Source: JAMWDF01 sp964645405
Lineage (GTDB): Bacteria; Ratteibacteria; UBA8468; B48-G9; DSTR01
NCBI GenBank assembly: GCA_964645405.1
Contig: CAZYCA010000013.1
Location: forward strand, 1 to 18,786
Direction: 5' to 3'
Length of the DNA stretch: 18,786 bases
Shown here: positions 7,633 to 15,208 of the stretch, piece by piece
How positions within the stretch are numbered: the first letter of the stretch is position 1
Layout: each line of letters opens with the position of its first letter
Notes under the pieces: model-generated
The model's database searches: none
Seen by the model: only the letters and a program-made list of their open reading frames with translations
What the model was told of the DNA's origin: nothing
Translations under genes and position numbers: made by a program

Positions 7633-8868
7633 TTATTTTTGGGCTACTTCCATGGCAATCCTGGCCCATTGAAAAAGCCGTTGTGGCTGGTAACGTACAG
7701 TGCTTATGTCTTTGAGGATAAACTCCAGGGAGCAACCGTACCGGGCACAAATTTCTTTTGTCCGGGCCAGGTCTTTCCGCACCAGTTCCGGGTCAAAAGA
7801 AACTGTAGCCACAAAAGCGGGATTGGGTTTCCGGGAAAAAACAAAGTCAGAACCAATCCTTTCTGCGGCCTTCTCCTCATCAGCCCAGGGGCTGATGGAA
7901 ATCTTTCTCACATGAGGGATAAGACGTACCTGGTCAATTTTGTCGTGCAGCGGGTCACAGCAACCATAATAGACCAGGCCAAAACGTGCGGCAATTTTAC
8001 TGGTATAATCCACTTCAAATTCTTTAAACATCGCCGGAGAAACAGTACCCAGCATCTGTGCCAGACCATACATCCAGATATCTTTTGTTCTGGGTTTTTC
8101 CGGGTTATAGCTGGCAGCAGGAAGCTGATCTGTCCAGGCACCGGTGCAGTGGATAATACTCTGGACTCCGCACAGCAGTCCTTTTTCTTCCAGCTGGTCT
8201 AAAAGGCTGAGATAACCGGAAGTCATCCGGGAAAGAATCTGGTGCATATAATCTGGCTTATCAACCATAGCCAGAAGAGCATTTTCCACTCCCATCCAGG
8301 TGGCAATCGGGTCCCAGAGGGAAAGATAAGGTTCTACTCCCCAGCTCTTCACCTCCAGAAGACCATCAAAAAGCTGGTGCGCCAGCTCCAGCCGCCTTTG
8401 TGTTTCTGCTACCTCTTCGCTGGCCACAGGCTCTTTAATTTTCTCCAGGTCAGCCTCTGTCTGAAACTGGTTAATAAACTTATGGCCGACGACGGAACTT
8501 GTCGGGTCTGTAATGGCAATCTCTTCCTGAACAGTGATACCAAAACCGGTACTGGTTACTGCCCTGGGTACCCGGACAAATGGTTCCACCACCATATCCA
8601 CCGGAAAATATCGCCATTGATAGAGGATACGGCGCAACATCTGTTCATACTTCTGGCAGGCGCTATCGGAACAAAGAAGGGTTAATTCGTCGTTGATATT
8701 CATTTCATTCCAGCAGACCTGGTCAATCATCACCATGGGTCTTTCTGCTTGCAAACCGTTCAGTCTTTGCCACAGCCTTCTTTTTTCCTCCTGCACCGGC
8801 AAAGCAGCGATTTCTGCTACCTGTCCTGCCAGTTCCCTGATGATACGTATATCCTTTCTGCTAACCAT
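7633..8868 (-). CDS. Uroporphyrinogen decarboxylase (UroD/MtaA) clan protein
   Basis: 411 residues from ATG8868 (MVSRKDIRII). An in-frame ATG at 9006 would add 46 basic residues that look unlike the family and overlap the upstream gene by 86 bases, so I reject it. The sequence fits the UroD-like TIM barrel: KSWGVEPYLSLWDPIATWMG (174-193), IIHCTGAW (238-245), the conserved YYGCCDPLHDKID (300-312) and VRKISISPWAD (320-330). The N-terminal MRQAGR of haem-pathway HemE is absent, so this is probably not a porphyrinogen decarboxylase. Relatives in the clan include MtaA/CmuA methyltransferases that move methyl groups between corrinoid proteins and coenzymes using a zinc held by His/Cys; H240, C241, C303 and C304 are candidate ligands. 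No corrinoid protein is encoded nearby. It lies between an alpha/beta hydrolase and a GH20-like gene in one operon, suggesting a part in sugar or glycoside catabolism. Substrate unknown. Confidence 0.8.
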   Translation of the reverse strand: MVSRKDIRIIRELAGQVAEIAALPVQEEKRRLWQRLNGLQAERPMVMIDQVCWNEMNINDELTLLCSDSACQKYEQMLRRILYQWRYFPVDMVVEPFVRVPRAVTSTGFGITVQEEIAITDPTSSVVGHKFINQFQTEADLEKIKEPVASEEVAETQRRLELAHQLFDGLLEVKSWGVEPYLSLWDPIATWMGVENALLAMVDKPDYMHQILSRMTSGYLSLLDQLEEKGLLCGVQSIIHCTGAWTDQLPAASYNPEKPRTKDIWMYGLAQMLGTVSPAMFKEFEVDYTSKIAARFGLVYYGCCDPLHDKIDQVRLIPHVRKISISPWADEEKAAERIGSDFVFSRKPNPAFVATVSFDPELVRKDLARTKEICARYGCSLEFILKDISTVRYQPQRLFQWARIAMEVAQK

Positions 8869-8920
8869 AAAAAAATCTTTCTGGGAAAAAGGTTTTATGG
8901 AAAACTGTCTATATTGCTGA

Positions 8921-9712
8921 TTACCCGGTAACTCCTGTCTTTGCTTCTTCCGCCTGAAGAAACTGTTTTTCGACTTGTTCCAGCAGTATCTGGTGTCCGC
9001 CATCAAAAATACTCAGAAAAACTCTGGCTGCAGGGTGCAGGCGGCAAATCTTCTGGAAAAGCTTCAGGCTGTGTGTAAAGGGCACAGAATTATCAAACTT
9101 TCCGTGATAGATAAAAAGTTCCCGGCACCGGCTTATCTTTCCAGCGTAAAACAGGGGCGAACGGCTCCGGTATTCATCCCTGGTTTTTTCCCCGGGGGGA
9201 CCACCGCAACAGGCTTCAATATGGACAGCATAACGAGGATTTTGCCTGTGCCAGGTTTCCAGATCAGTAATGGCACAGAAAGAGACCACCGAGCACCACA
9301 AATCAGGTCTGTAACCAGCCAGCATCAAAGCCATGTGTCCACCACCACTTGCCCCTGAAAGAAAAATTTTGCTTTTATCCACAGCGAATTCCTGGCATAC
9401 CTTCTCCAGAGCATCTACCACATCCTGTAAGGCTAAGCGACTGGCACAGGCTTGCCTGGCATGGGGATTGGTGTTTAAGTTTGGTCCGCGGAATTCAGGA
9501 AGTAGCAGATGCCAGCGATTTTTTTTCGCCAGAGGATAAAGAGGTTTTACCTGGTTGTGCCTGTCAGCACTCCAGGTATGCAGTCCCACCAGAAGAGGTC
9601 TTGGTTTCTTCCCTGGTGCTGGCCAGAAAAGGGAGGGCTGGCTGGAACCGTCCAGAGAAGAGAAAACAATGAGTTCTTTCAGTCCGATTCTGGCATAGTC
9701 TTTGCTATCCAT
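8921..9712 (-). CDS. Alpha/beta hydrolase, prolyl oligopeptidase/esterase-like
   Basis: 263 residues from ATG9712 (MDSKDYARIG), with AGGA about 10 nt upstream; a TTG at 9748 would add 12 residues but coincides with the likely -35 box. The fold is an S9/dienelactone-hydrolase-type alpha/beta hydrolase: LVGLHTWSAD (oxyanion region, 41-50), the nucleophile elbow GASGGG with S122, YHGKFDNSVPF with D207, and FDGGHQ with H240 completing the triad. No N-terminal hydrophobic segment is seen, so it is likely cytoplasmic. At about 260 residues it lacks the beta-propeller of true prolyl oligopeptidases and more closely resembles acyl or carbohydrate esterases. It is first in the operon with the UroD-like and GH20-like genes, with 52 bases to the next start. 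It may remove acetyl, feruloyl or other ester groups from oligosaccharides; this role is inferred from context only. Confidence 0.8.
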   Translation of the reverse strand: MDSKDYARIGLKELIVFSSLDGSSQPSLFWPAPGKKPRPLLVGLHTWSADRHNQVKPLYPLAKKNRWHLLLPEFRGPNLNTNPHARQACASRLALQDVVDALEKVCQEFAVDKSKIFLSGASGGGHMALMLAGYRPDLWCSVVSFCAITDLETWHRQNPRYAVHIEACCGGPPGEKTRDEYRSRSPLFYAGKISRCRELFIYHGKFDNSVPFTHSLKLFQKICRLHPAARVFLSIFDGGHQILLEQVEKQFLQAEEAKTGVTG

Positions 9713-9719
9713 GGAAATA

Positions 9720-9748
9720 ATTTTCCTGAAAAAAACAGCGTCTGTCAA
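9720..9748 (-). promoter_or_regulatory. Candidate promoter of the hydrolase/UroD/GH20 operon
   Basis: On the minus strand, TTGACA (9748-9743) and GAAAAT (9725-9720) are 17 bp apart. The -35 is perfect and the -10 matches 4 of 6. The predicted start site, about 7 nt further on, is at or next to the ATG at 9712, so the message could be leaderless or nearly so. Confidence 0.5.
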
Positions 9749-9779
9749 AAGTTATGTCTTGCCTGAGAAATAAGCATAT

Positions 9780-9805
9780 GGTAAACATTGGTAACCAGGA
9801 GGTAA
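9780..9805 (+). repeat. Three GGTAA direct repeats one helical turn apart
   Basis: GGTAA occurs at 9780-9784, 9790-9794 and 9801-9805, a spacing of 10 and 11 bp; the first two are preceded by T and the third forms part of the AGGAGGTAAT ribosome site of the acetyltransferase gene. The repeats sit in the short divergent intergenic region. They could be an operator, or chance. Confidence 0.3.
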
Positions 9806-9806
9806 T

Positions 9807-10283
9807 ATGGTACGACCATTTAAATTTGAAGACTTGCCCGCAGTAAAGGAGATTGCCAACCAGGCCTGGCAGCCTATCATGGAAATGTTCCGGCAGAGAC
9901 TGGGAGACCAGCTTTTTTCCTTAATCCGTCCTCATCCGGAGACAGATAAAGGAGAAGAAGTGGCAGCTCAGTGCCGCCAGCATCCGGAAAACTGTCTGGT
10001 TTACGAAGAAAATGGTCAGGTAGTAGGTTTTATTACCTTCTGGCTGGATAGAGAGCACCTTATTGGTGAGATTGGCAACAATGCAGTCTTACCAGAAAAG
10101 AGAGGAAGAGGTATCGGGCAGAAGATGTATCAGGCAGTTTTAGAATTTTTCCGGAAAAACGGGATGAAGTATGCCCGCGTCAACACAGGATTGGACCAGG
10201 CACATCTATATGCCCGACGGGCTTACGAAAGAGCTGGATTTAACATTAAACACGAATGGGTAACCTACTACCGGAAGTTGTAG
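9807..10283 (+). CDS. GNAT family N-acetyltransferase
   Basis: 158 residues with an excellent ribosome site (AGGAGGT at 9797-9803). The N-terminal VRPFKFEDLPAVKEI is the usual first strand and helix of GNAT proteins. The acetyl-CoA-binding motif A lies at 94-104, with the pyrophosphate loop R99-G-R-G-I-G104. The helix QKMYQAVLEFFRKNG and the strand ARVNTGLD follow. The C-terminal ARRAYERAGF (136-145) is the common Y-x-x-x-G-F motif with the possible general-acid Tyr. Length and domain order are normal for a single-domain GNAT. It is transcribed away from the hydrolase operon and converges on the OsmC gene with 14 bases between stops. No convincing promoter was seen, only a poor TTGCCT/TAAACA pair at 9759-9787. 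The acceptor substrate cannot be deduced. Confidence 0.88.
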   Translation: MVRPFKFEDLPAVKEIANQAWQPIMEMFRQRLGDQLFSLIRPHPETDKGEEVAAQCRQHPENCLVYEENGQVVGFITFWLDREHLIGEIGNNAVLPEKRGRGIGQKMYQAVLEFFRKNGMKYARVNTGLDQAHLYARRAYERAGFNIKHEWVTYYRKL

Positions 10284-10297
10284 AAAAAACTTCTCCC

Positions 10298-10735
10298 CTA
10301 CTCTGCCAGCTCTATGGTTACCGGAGTGGAATTAAGCAGGTTGTCTGAAATCGGGCAGCGCTGCTCCAGCTCCTGCAGGAGAAGTTTCTTTTCCTCCAGG
10401 GAAAAATCAGCGTCCAGAGTAACCAGTGCCTTGATGGAAGAAAAACCCACCCGGGAAGTACTCTCCTTACCAAGAAGTTTATCTGTATTCAGGACACCTT
10501 CCAGGCTGACGCGGATACCTCTCAGAGCCAGATGGCGCTGTCTGGCAATAATCCGGGCAATCGCTGCCAGGCAGCCTCCTAAAGCCATCAGCTGGTAATC
10601 TAAAGGTGTTGGCCCGGCATCAGTACCGCCGAAAGCAACAGGCTGGTCCATAATAAGGGTATGCCTGCCAGCCTGGCACTTTGTCAGGAAAGTCTCACCC
10701 TGGACAACCTCCACCTGTACATGTTTTTCTGGCAT
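10298..10735 (-). CDS. OsmC/Ohr family peroxiredoxin-like protein
   Basis: 145 residues from ATG10735, fixed by AGGAGG 4 nt upstream; a longer frame from 10786 would begin inside the -35 box. The family hallmarks are present: DAGPTPLDYQLMALGGC (39-55) with C55 on the central helix, and RCPISDNL (126-133) with C127. In OsmC and Ohr these two cysteines reduce organic or inorganic peroxides. Length matches the YhfA-like/OsmC subgroup. Its own promoter lies at 10758-10786. It diverges from the RND efflux operon across about 115 bases containing a perfect palindrome, and converges on the acetyltransferase gene. A role in oxidative or thiol-reactive stress is inferred from the family; the reducing partner is not visible. 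Confidence 0.9.
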   Translation of the reverse strand: MPEKHVQVEVVQGETFLTKCQAGRHTLIMDQPVAFGGTDAGPTPLDYQLMALGGCLAAIARIIARQRHLALRGIRVSLEGVLNTDKLLGKESTSRVGFSSIKALVTLDADFSLEEKKLLLQELEQRCPISDNLLNSTPVTIELAE

Positions 10736-10757
10736 TTTCCCTCCTGTTTTATCTTTT

Positions 10758-10786
10758 ATTTTAACCGGGGACAGACAAGATGACAA
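10758..10786 (-). promoter_or_regulatory. Promoter of the OsmC-family gene
   Basis: On the minus strand, TTGTCA (10786-10781) and TAAAAT (10763-10758) are separated by exactly 17 bp; both hexamers match the sigma-70 consensus at 5 of 6. The start site would be near 10751, about 16 nt before the ATG at 10735. The -35 covers the alternative start at 10786, which supports the shorter protein. Confidence 0.7.
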
Positions 10787-10816
10787 TTTTTTCCTGTAAG
10801 TAGTTTAAAATATCCG

Positions 10817-10829
10817 TTAGAACTTCTAA
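10817..10829. promoter_or_regulatory. Perfect palindrome TTAGAA-C-TTCTAA, candidate operator
   Basis: A 13-bp perfect inverted repeat with a one-base centre sits between the divergent osmC and efflux genes, about 30 bp upstream of the osmC -35 and 73 bp before the adaptor ATG. The geometry recalls Fur/PerR-type 7-1-7 boxes and small operators of MarR/TetR regulators. No regulator gene is nearby. Protein and function are inferred. Confidence 0.45.
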
Positions 10830-10901
10830 AACAATTCAGCTTTTTCTCCGTCAAATACATATTGAAGATTTCCAGGTAGAAAAAGCTTGGGGAGTGGGCA
10901 A

Positions 10902-12092
10902 ATGAAAAAGAAGAAAATTTTCTTGTTCGCAGTGGTGGTCATTTTCCTTGCTCTTTTTGCCAGGTCTCTTTCTGAAAAAATTTTAAAGAAAACAAAGGGA
11001 CCAGCAGTCAAACCCTCTGGCACTCCTGTGGCGGTCAAAGTAGTGGCAGTAGAAAGAAAAACCATTTCCCAGAAGGGGCAATTTACAGGCTCCATTTTCC
11101 CTTCCTCCCAGTTTGTAGTCGCACCGAAAATTTCTGGACGCCTGGAAAAACTTCTCGTGGATATGGGAGATTGGGTAAGGAAAGGACAGCTGGTGGCATG
11201 CCTGGACAGTCAGGAATATAAAGAGGAAGTAGAAGCAGCCAGGGCAGAACTGGAGGTAGCCAGAGCCAATGTAGCTGACTGTGAAACCAATCTGGAAATG
11301 GCAAGAAGAGAACTGGAACGCACAAAAGTTCTCCGGGAGAAAAAAATTGCTTCTCAGTCAGAGCTGGAGGAAGCTGAAACCAACTATAAAGTCCGGGAAG
11401 CCAGATATAAGGTAGCTTTAGCCCAGGTAGAACAGAAAAAAGCCGTGTTGAAGGCTGCGGAGGTAAGACTTTCTTTTACCCGGATTCAGGCTTCCTGGGA
11501 AGATGGCAGTGATAGAAGGGTGGTGGGAGAACGTTTTGTCGATACCGGGGCGATGCTCCGGGCTAATGATGGTATTATTTCTCTTCTGGACATAGACACC
11601 GTAAAAGCCATCCTTCATGTTACCGAAGAAGATTATTTCAGGATACATCCAGGCCAGGGTGTAATCTTAACTGCAGAGTCCTGTCCGGGAAAGAGATTCA
11701 CCGGCCGGGTTGTCCGGGTAGCACCGGCATTGAAAGAAGAGGTCAGGGCAGGACAGGTAGAAGTTTCTGTAGCTAACCCTGGCCATTTATTGAAACCGGG
11801 TGCCTTCGTCCAGGCGGAGATAGAATTTACCAGACATCCTTCTGCGATAGTAATACCTCTTTCCTCTTTAACGAAAAGAGAAAACAAGACTGGCGTTTTT
11901 CTGGTGGATAGCAAGGAGAAGAAAGCCCATTTTATTCCGGTGGAGTTAGGTATTAGCGCCGGGGAAGAGGTGGAGATTGTGAAACCTGAACTGGCCGGAT
12001 ATGTTGTGACCTTAGGGCATCACCTTCTCCAGGATAAAAGTTCAGTAATTCTGCCACCGGATTTCTCCGGTCCAGCAAAAGAAAGACCATGA
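10902..12092 (+). CDS. RND efflux periplasmic adaptor (membrane fusion protein, HlyD/AcrA-like)
   Basis: 396 residues from ATG10902, preceded by GGAG with 7 nt spacing; TTG10887 would add five residues but lies before that site. An uncleaved-looking anchor (MKKKK then a hydrophobic stretch, 6-20) is followed by a short linker. The lipoyl-like half at 70-100 has VVAPKISGRLEKLLVDMGDW and VRKGQLVA. A heptad-rich Glu/Ala/Arg coiled coil at about 107-190 forms the hairpin that meets the TolC channel. The second lipoyl half (about 190-230) and beta-barrel (about 232-310) end with the family's LKPGAFVQAEIE. The C-terminal membrane-proximal domain is complete. It links the inner-membrane pump to the outer-membrane channel. 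It is first of three genes, and its TGA overlaps the next ATG as ATGA. Substrates of the pump are unknown. Confidence 0.92.
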   Translation: MKKKKIFLFAVVVIFLALFARSLSEKILKKTKGPAVKPSGTPVAVKVVAVERKTISQKGQFTGSIFPSSQFVVAPKISGRLEKLLVDMGDWVRKGQLVACLDSQEYKEEVEAARAELEVARANVADCETNLEMARRELERTKVLREKKIASQSELEEAETNYKVREARYKVALAQVEQKKAVLKAAEVRLSFTRIQASWEDGSDRRVVGERFVDTGAMLRANDGIISLLDIDTVKAILHVTEEDYFRIHPGQGVILTAESCPGKRFTGRVVRVAPALKEEVRAGQVEVSVANPGHLLKPGAFVQAEIEFTRHPSAIVIPLSSLTKRENKTGVFLVDSKEKKAHFIPVELGISAGEEVEIVKPELAGYVVTLGHHLLQDKSSVILPPDFSGPAKERP

Positions 12093-15000
12093 ACCTTCCA
12101 GCCTTCTGTGTGCGCAGACCAAAACTGACCGTGATGGTAATGTTCATTGCTCTTATCCTGGGTGGTATTTCCTTGAGGAGACTGCCAGTTGATTTGATGC
12201 CTGATATTACCTATCCGACGATGGCGATTTTTTCCACCTATGAAAATGCCAGCCCCGAAGAAATGGAGGAACTCATTACCAGACCGATTGAAGAAGCAGT
12301 CAGTGCTGTACCCGGGGTGGAGGAAATTACTTCGGAATCTTCCGAAGGTAACAGTGTCGTTCGGGTTTCTTTCTCCTGGGGAACAGACCTGGATGTAGCT
12401 TCCAATGATGTCCGGGACCGGCTGGATAGAATAATCTCACAATTACCTGAGGAAATGGACCGTCCCAGACTGATGAAATTTGACCCTTCCAGTATGCCTA
12501 TTCTGATTATGGGGGCTTCCAGCAGTTTAGACCCCATCCAGTTAAGAAAAATTATTGATGAACAGATTAAGTATCGTCTGGAACGAGTGCCTGGCGTGGC
12601 TTCTGTGGATGTCAGGGGTGGACTGGAAAGAGAAATCAGGGTTAGCCTTTACGCAAACAAAATAAAAGCCTTAAACCTTCCCCTGAATCAGATTTTAAAT
12701 GCTCTCAGGGCTGCTAACATCACCCAGCCAGCAGGCAGTATAGAGCAGGGACATTACGATGTCACTGTCAGAACACCTGGCCAGTACTCCAGTGTTGGGG
12801 AAATTGGTGAAACTGTGGTGGCAAGTTTCAAGGGTGTGCCTGTCAGACTGAAAGAAATTGCTTCTGTTGAAGATACAGCTCGCAAACTCACCAGAATTGT
12901 CCGGGTCAATGGAAGGCCCGGGGTACATCTGGCTGTGACCAAACAATCAGGGAAAAACACGGTGGAAATTGCCAGGCTGGTCCTGGCTGAAGTGCAGAAA
13001 ATCAATCAGGAGATGAAACAGATAGAACTTATCCCTATCATTGATTCCTCAGACTATATTAAACGGTCTATTGCCTCAGTAGGTTCTGCTGCTTTTTATG
13101 GGGGCGCTTTTGCTATCCTGGTTTTACTTTTTTTCCTCAGGAATTTTGCCAGTACCGCCATTATTGCCATCGCTATTCCCACCTCTGTCATCACCACCTT
13201 TGCACTGATGTACTTTGCTGGTTTTACCCTGAACATGATGACCTTAGGGGGTTTAGCGTTAGGTGTAGGGATGCTGGTGGATAACTCCATTGTGGTCCTG
13301 GAGAATATCTACCGGTTAAGAGAGACAGGATTAGAACCGGAACAGGCAGCCATCAATGGCTCACAGGAAGTGGCTGCAGCAGTGGTAGCCAGTACATTGA
13401 CCACCATCGTCGTTTTTCTTCCTCTTATCTTTTTACGGGGTATGGCAGGCGCACTTTTCAAGCAACTGGCACTGGTAGTCAGTTTCTCCCTGCTCTGTTC
13501 TCTGGTGGTAGCTCTTTCTGTAGTACCGATGCTGGCTTTCAGGTATCTGCACCCGGTGGATTTATCCATCCGGGATGAGGAAAATGTTATGCATAGACTT
13601 TTCGTCCTCAGTGGCAGGATGTTCCAGCAGATGGAGAATAACTACAAAAAGCTTCTCCACTGGGCTTTAGCCCACCGCCGGGTTGTTCTGGCCAGCATAG
13701 CTTGCTTGCTGGGAATAAGTTTACTGCTGGTACCTTTGATAGGTGTGGAACTTTTACCACAGAGCGATGAAGCAGAAGTCAGGGTGGAGGCGGAAGGAGA
13801 AGTAGGAACAAAACTTTCTGTCCTGGAGGAACAGTTTCAGACAATAGAATCCATTGTTACTGCCGAGGTGAAAGAAAGAAAGAGTATGGTGGCTACAATT
13901 GGTGGTGGTTTTGGTTTCGCCTCAGCAGGAAGCCATAAAGGACAGATGCGGATTGCTTTAAAGCCAAAGAAAGAAAGGAGTCGTTCCAGTGACCAGGTAG
14001 CAGCTGCCTTAAGGAGAAAGTTAGCATCTATCCCGGGGATGACCATCCGCACCAGAGCCGGAACTGGTATGTTTACCATGATGCTGACGAGAGGTTTTGG
14101 TGGTGGCGGAGAAAGAATCCAGGTAGAAGTCAGAGGATTTGATTTGAAAACAGCAGAGATTTTAGCACAGGAAGTGAAGAAAAAAGTGGAAGAGGTTGAA
14201 GGTGTAACTGATGCTTCAGTCAGCCGTGAATCCGGCACACCAGAAGAGCTCATTTTAATTGACAGGACCAGAGCTGCGGACCTAAAGCTCACTGTTTCCG
14301 ACATCTCTAAAATGCTGGAAACAGCTCTGGGAGGTAGTATCGCCGGTTACTACCGGGAAGGGGGAAAAGAATACCGCATTTTTGTTCAGTTCAAAGATGC
14401 AGAAAAAATGGACATGGAAGATATTTTGAACCTTACCCTGGTTAACCCTGAGGGGAAAACAGTTGTCCTGAAAAACGTGGTGAAGTCGAAAAGTTACAGT
14501 GGGCCGGTAAGTATCCAGAGAAAAGACCAGGAAAGAATAGTAACTGTTTCTGCCAATATCAGTGGCCGTGACCTGAGTTCCATCCTCAAAGACATTAGAA
14601 GAAAGCTTGCCTCAGTTACCCTGCCAGCTGATTTTACCATCAATTTTGGTGGTGAATACCAGGAGCAAAGGGAGGCTTTCCAGGAACTAATCCTGGTCTT
14701 GATACTGTCTCTGATTCTGGTTTATATGGTCATGGTCTCTCTGTATGAGTCTTTCCGGGACCCTTTTGTGGTAATGTTTGCAGTGCCACCAGCGTCCATC
14801 GGCGTTATCTGGCTTTTGTTTCTTACAGGTACCACTTTCAACCTTCAGTCATTTATTGGCTGTATCATGTTAGGGGGTATTGTGGTCAACAATGCTATTG
14901 TTCTGGTGGACCATATCAACCTTTTGCGTGTTCGGGACAGATTTTCTTTGCCACAGGCAATTGAAGAAGCAGGCAGGAGAAGACTGCGGCCCATCCTGAT

Positions 15001-15187
15001 GACCAGTCTTACTACCTGTCTGGCGCTTTTGCCAATGAGTCTGGGATTGGGAGAAGGAGGAGAGTTTCAGTCCCCCTTAGCCAGAGCCGTCACCGGAGGA
15101 CTGTTAAGTGCTACACTGATAACGTTACTTCTGGTTCCTGTTGTCTATTCTCTTCTGGAAAGGAATCTTGCTCCAGAAAAAAAGTAA
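12089..15187 (+). CDS. RND efflux transporter permease (AcrB/SwrC-like, HAE1 type)
   Basis: 1032 residues, full length for the family. The N-terminal TM1 contains RRPKLTVMV and is followed by the signature RLPVDLMPDITYPT. Two periplasmic porter loops separate TM1/TM2 and TM7/TM8, and twelve helices are evident. TM4 carries GMLVDNSIVVLENIYR with D398-N399 where AcrB has D407-D408; TM10 carries GIVVNNAIVLVDHIN with N934 where AcrB has K940. Only one residue of the AcrB proton-relay triad is therefore acidic or basic. The same VDN/VVNN pattern is, to my knowledge, usual in the SwrC-like branch, so the pump is probably functional. It shares ATGA with the adaptor and lies 21 bases before the channel gene. 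Exports drugs, surfactants or other amphiphiles; the substrate cannot be read from sequence. Confidence 0.94.
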   Translation: MNLPAFCVRRPKLTVMVMFIALILGGISLRRLPVDLMPDITYPTMAIFSTYENASPEEMEELITRPIEEAVSAVPGVEEITSESSEGNSVVRVSFSWGTDLDVASNDVRDRLDRIISQLPEEMDRPRLMKFDPSSMPILIMGASSSLDPIQLRKIIDEQIKYRLERVPGVASVDVRGGLEREIRVSLYANKIKALNLPLNQILNALRAANITQPAGSIEQGHYDVTVRTPGQYSSVGEIGETVVASFKGVPVRLKEIASVEDTARKLTRIVRVNGRPGVHLAVTKQSGKNTVEIARLVLAEVQKINQEMKQIELIPIIDSSDYIKRSIASVGSAAFYGGAFAILVLLFFLRNFASTAIIAIAIPTSVITTFALMYFAGFTLNMMTLGGLALGVGMLVDNSIVVLENIYRLRETGLEPEQAAINGSQEVAAAVVASTLTTIVVFLPLIFLRGMAGALFKQLALVVSFSLLCSLVVALSVVPMLAFRYLHPVDLSIRDEENVMHRLFVLSGRMFQQMENNYKKLLHWALAHRRVVLASIACLLGISLLLVPLIGVELLPQSDEAEVRVEAEGEVGTKLSVLEEQFQTIESIVTAEVKERKSMVATIGGGFGFASAGSHKGQMRIALKPKKERSRSSDQVAAALRRKLASIPGMTIRTRAGTGMFTMMLTRGFGGGGERIQVEVRGFDLKTAEILAQEVKKKVEEVEGVTDASVSRESGTPEELILIDRTRAADLKLTVSDISKMLETALGGSIAGYYREGGKEYRIFVQFKDAEKMDMEDILNLTLVNPEGKTVVLKNVVKSKSYSGPVSIQRKDQERIVTVSANISGRDLSSILKDIRRKLASVTLPADFTINFGGEYQEQREAFQELILVLILSLILVYMVMVSLYESFRDPFVVMFAVPPASIGVIWLLFLTGTTFNLQSFIGCIMLGGIVVNNAIVLVDHINLLRVRDRFSLPQAIEEAGRRRLRPILMTSLTTCLALLPMSLGLGEGGEFQSPLARAVTGGLLSATLITLLLVPVVYSLLERNLAPEKK

Positions 15188-15208
15188 AATGCAAAGAAAG
15201 GGGTAACC

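Noticed and set aside
7639..8685. Plus-strand open frames opposite the UroD-like gene
   Set aside because: They are shadows of a gene with conserved UroD-clan motifs and have no domain pattern of their own.
8869..9006. N-terminal extension of the UroD-like protein from ATG9006
   Set aside because: It overlaps the hydrolase gene by 86 bases, has no ribosome site, and its basic residues do not resemble the family. The start at 8868 gives a normal length.
10274..10293. Hairpin GAAGTT-8-AACTTC between the acetyltransferase and osmC stops, as a bidirectional terminator
   Set aside because: Only six base pairs, low GC, and no T-run on either strand.
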